A stretch of DNA of 64,000 nt, from the NCBI GenBank assembly GCA_022539475.1, contig VCMS01000209.1, forward strand, positions 35,098 to 99,097, in the 5' to 3' direction. This DNA comes from Gracilaria domingensis (lineage: Eukaryota > Rhodophyta > Florideophyceae > Gracilariales > Gracilariaceae). The position numbers and the translations under genes are program-made. The notes under the pieces were generated by a model, which worked only from the letters and a program-made list of their open reading frames with translations, was not told the DNA's origin and did not search any database. The stretch's first letter is position 1. Each line of letters starts with the position of its first letter. Below, piece after piece: positions 62,295 to 64,000 of the stretch.

Positions 62295-64000
62295 GGAGAA
62301 GTTTATCCTATGGATACACTTTTCGTTTTTCAAATTCTTTGTTTCCGGAACGCAATTGCTGATGAACTGCAAGCTTTATGCGTTCGTCCGCTTCTCCATC
62401 ATGATCTGCGTCGCGAACACTCAATCTACCCAATTGGATGATGCCAAAAACTCTCTAAGTCTTCTATCTCTGCCACAGTAAAACTTCGAGTAAATCAATT
62501 TCCTGTGTGTGGAAAAAGATGCTATCAAAATGAACATTCTCTTCCGCAACTGGATGAGAACTCAAGACCTCACTTCCCCTATGCATGGATACCATCTGAG
62601 ATGAACGAAAGAAGCTTCTGACAAATGGCAATCCTACATGACTCTCAAAGCTATCAAGCTATCAAAGATTAATTCCGAAAATCAAAAAGCCAAAAAATTT
62701 GGAGCAGTTTTCGTTTAGAGCTTGCCGCTCTCGCTTCTTATTCTCCACGTCGCTGTCACACCTCCGCCTTATCCGCTTCACCTTTGCTCGCCACACTCAA
62801 CGGGTTAAATCTTTGTCGTAACCCGCTTTTGCCACCATCATGCGCAGCAATGCAGTTGTTTCGGTCTGGGACACTTCCTTCATCTGCCTTCTCACCATGT
62901 TCTCTGCTCGCGACACTAGACGGATAGGTCTAGGTCGCCTCCGGCTTTCGCAGACATCATGCGTCGCGGTGCAGTCCCGGCGACCTTTTCGGGTATGTCG
63001 TCTTAACTTTTCAGCGGCGCTCCGGGAGACACCAGGGGGTGCTTTGTGTCATAACGGATGCATTTGTCGCAAGTACTTGGCTATGTAGGGCTGCGACAAC
63101 TTTTGGGGAAGTTTGGGACCCCGAAAGGTACTCTGGAGATCTGAAAACATATGCCCGCTGCAGTTCATCGTTCATACTAACCACTGAAACCTGTCATTTG
63201 GTTGTGAGATACGAGCGCAACTGTTTGGTTCTTATATAACGCCTATTTACCGCTTAGTTCTGCTGTACGGCTGTGTTCTCGATGCTTTGCAGATCGAATG
63301 GATATGCATCCTACTCTGCTTCACCTTATCTAATCTCTCTGCAACAGTGGTGTTGTTGCGATGAATACAATCTTACGAACTTGTGCAACATGAATTCGTC
63401 TTCGAACGGAGAGCGGAAGCTCTCATTAGCCGAGGTTAGGACGCTGGTATTTTGAGTCAGAAACTGTGATTAGGCGTACGCTTGGGCGTACGCTTGCATG
63501 GCATGGTTGAGAACAATCCGACAATTCCGGGAACGCCTCTACTTTATTTCTTCGCATCTGCAATCATGTTCTTTCACAGCACGGTTTGTGTTCCATTGTA
63601 GTACTTAAGTTGGAGGTCAAGCGCTAAATACTAAGGCTCTCATATCTAACAAAGAAGTTATACGGTACAACCAAACTCTGCGATTCGTTCCTTCGAGTTC
63701 CTTTTCTTTTCTTTGCACGGTTTCAAGTTTGTGATCTGTTCGAGCGTTACAGGTTTCAAAGGTCGCTGTTGGTCCGAGAGATGTACACGGTGATAACATC
63801 ATGCACTTCCTACCAATCGAGGTGCAACACGTGATGCGTACAGCGTTCTGACCCCTTTGTCCTGGACGTTCTTGCGGATACTTTGTTGTCGTAGTCACTG
63901 ACCAATGCTGTCAGGGGGTACCACTCGGCCTCAGCGCCATTGAAGGAAGCTAGCAGAGCGGTCTCATCTGCGTACGTACATTCAGAAGATAATCTGGAGT
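62295..64000. other. No recognised gene; element C terminus should lie here
   Basis: Short frames only. It contains a 120-bp tandem duplication (62761-63000) and a short direct repeat GGCGTACGCTT near 63474-63502. I could not pick out the right terminal inverted repeat of the Tnp2 element. Confidence 0.4.
62761..63000. repeat. Imperfect tandem duplication, unit about 120 bp
   Basis: CTCGCCACACTCAACGG...CATCATGCG at 62787 onwards recurs as CTCGCGACACTAGACGG...CATCATGCG at 62907 onwards, with flanking similarity (GCCTT...TGCTCG). It lies 470 bp past the transposase stop, where CACTA elements often carry subterminal repeats. Confidence 0.5.

Overview
The window looks like a decayed, transposon-rich stretch of a nuclear genome from a microbial eukaryote, most probably an alga. 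A red alga is my first guess and a fungus the main alternative; I cannot settle this by eye. The eukaryotic signs are a multi-intron RBBP4/MSI1 fragment with phase-consistent GT-AG introns and a TACTAAC branch site, and fragments of cytoplasmic dynein heavy chain, APC6/CDC16 and a type II carbamoyl-phosphate synthase. Other signs are a Hedgehog-type Hint (Hog) domain in a secreted protein and Tnp2 (CACTA-type) transposases. There are no operons, bacterial signals or CRISPR arrays, and I see no tRNA or rRNA gene. Layout: 0-3.2 kb holds a broken membrane-protein gene, then an RBBP4/MSI1 fragment and an alpha/beta-hydrolase fragment meeting head-on. 5.8-7.7 kb holds a secreted beta-helix-like protein with a C-terminal Hog domain. 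8.75-10.6 kb holds an unrecognised GC-richer ORF of about 613 codons behind a TATA box. 12.4-15.6 kb is bounded by inverted copies of a GATGCGCCA repeat and carries a PH-protein kinase fragment and a GC-rich block. 15.8-25 kb holds two Tnp2 elements side by side, one of them interrupted by a 283-bp foldback element. 27.7-36 kb holds a run of minus-strand decayed genes (APC6, dynein C-terminus, a Sel1-repeat protein, an unknown membrane protein). 36.8-37.5 kb is a carbamoyl-phosphate synthase small-subunit fragment. 38-43 kb holds unrecognised ORFs. 44.8-46.7 kb is an NRPS-like adenylation protein, 47.3-48.9 kb a carotenoid oxygenase, 50.5-52.4 kb an unknown protein, and 53.1-54.3 kb an Old Yellow Enzyme. 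54.8-56.3 kb is a possible cysteine-protease-like ORF, followed by a 470-bp A-tract. 57.6-62.3 kb is a third Tnp2 element. Two observations stand out. First, all three Tnp2 copies (15.8-19.1, 19.7-24.8 and 57.6-62.3 kb) have the transposase divergently paired with a second ORF across a gap of about 0.3-0.6 kb. In the two better preserved copies the second protein is about 410-425 codons, acidic in the middle and basic at the end, so this looks like a two-gene transposon family. Second, almost every long gene keeps one reading frame yet carries one to three in-frame stops. The residue expected at those stops differs from case to case (W, Y, R, G), so this looks like nonsense mutation in recently dead copies rather than a reassigned codon. 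Some stops fit C-to-T or G-to-A change and others do not.
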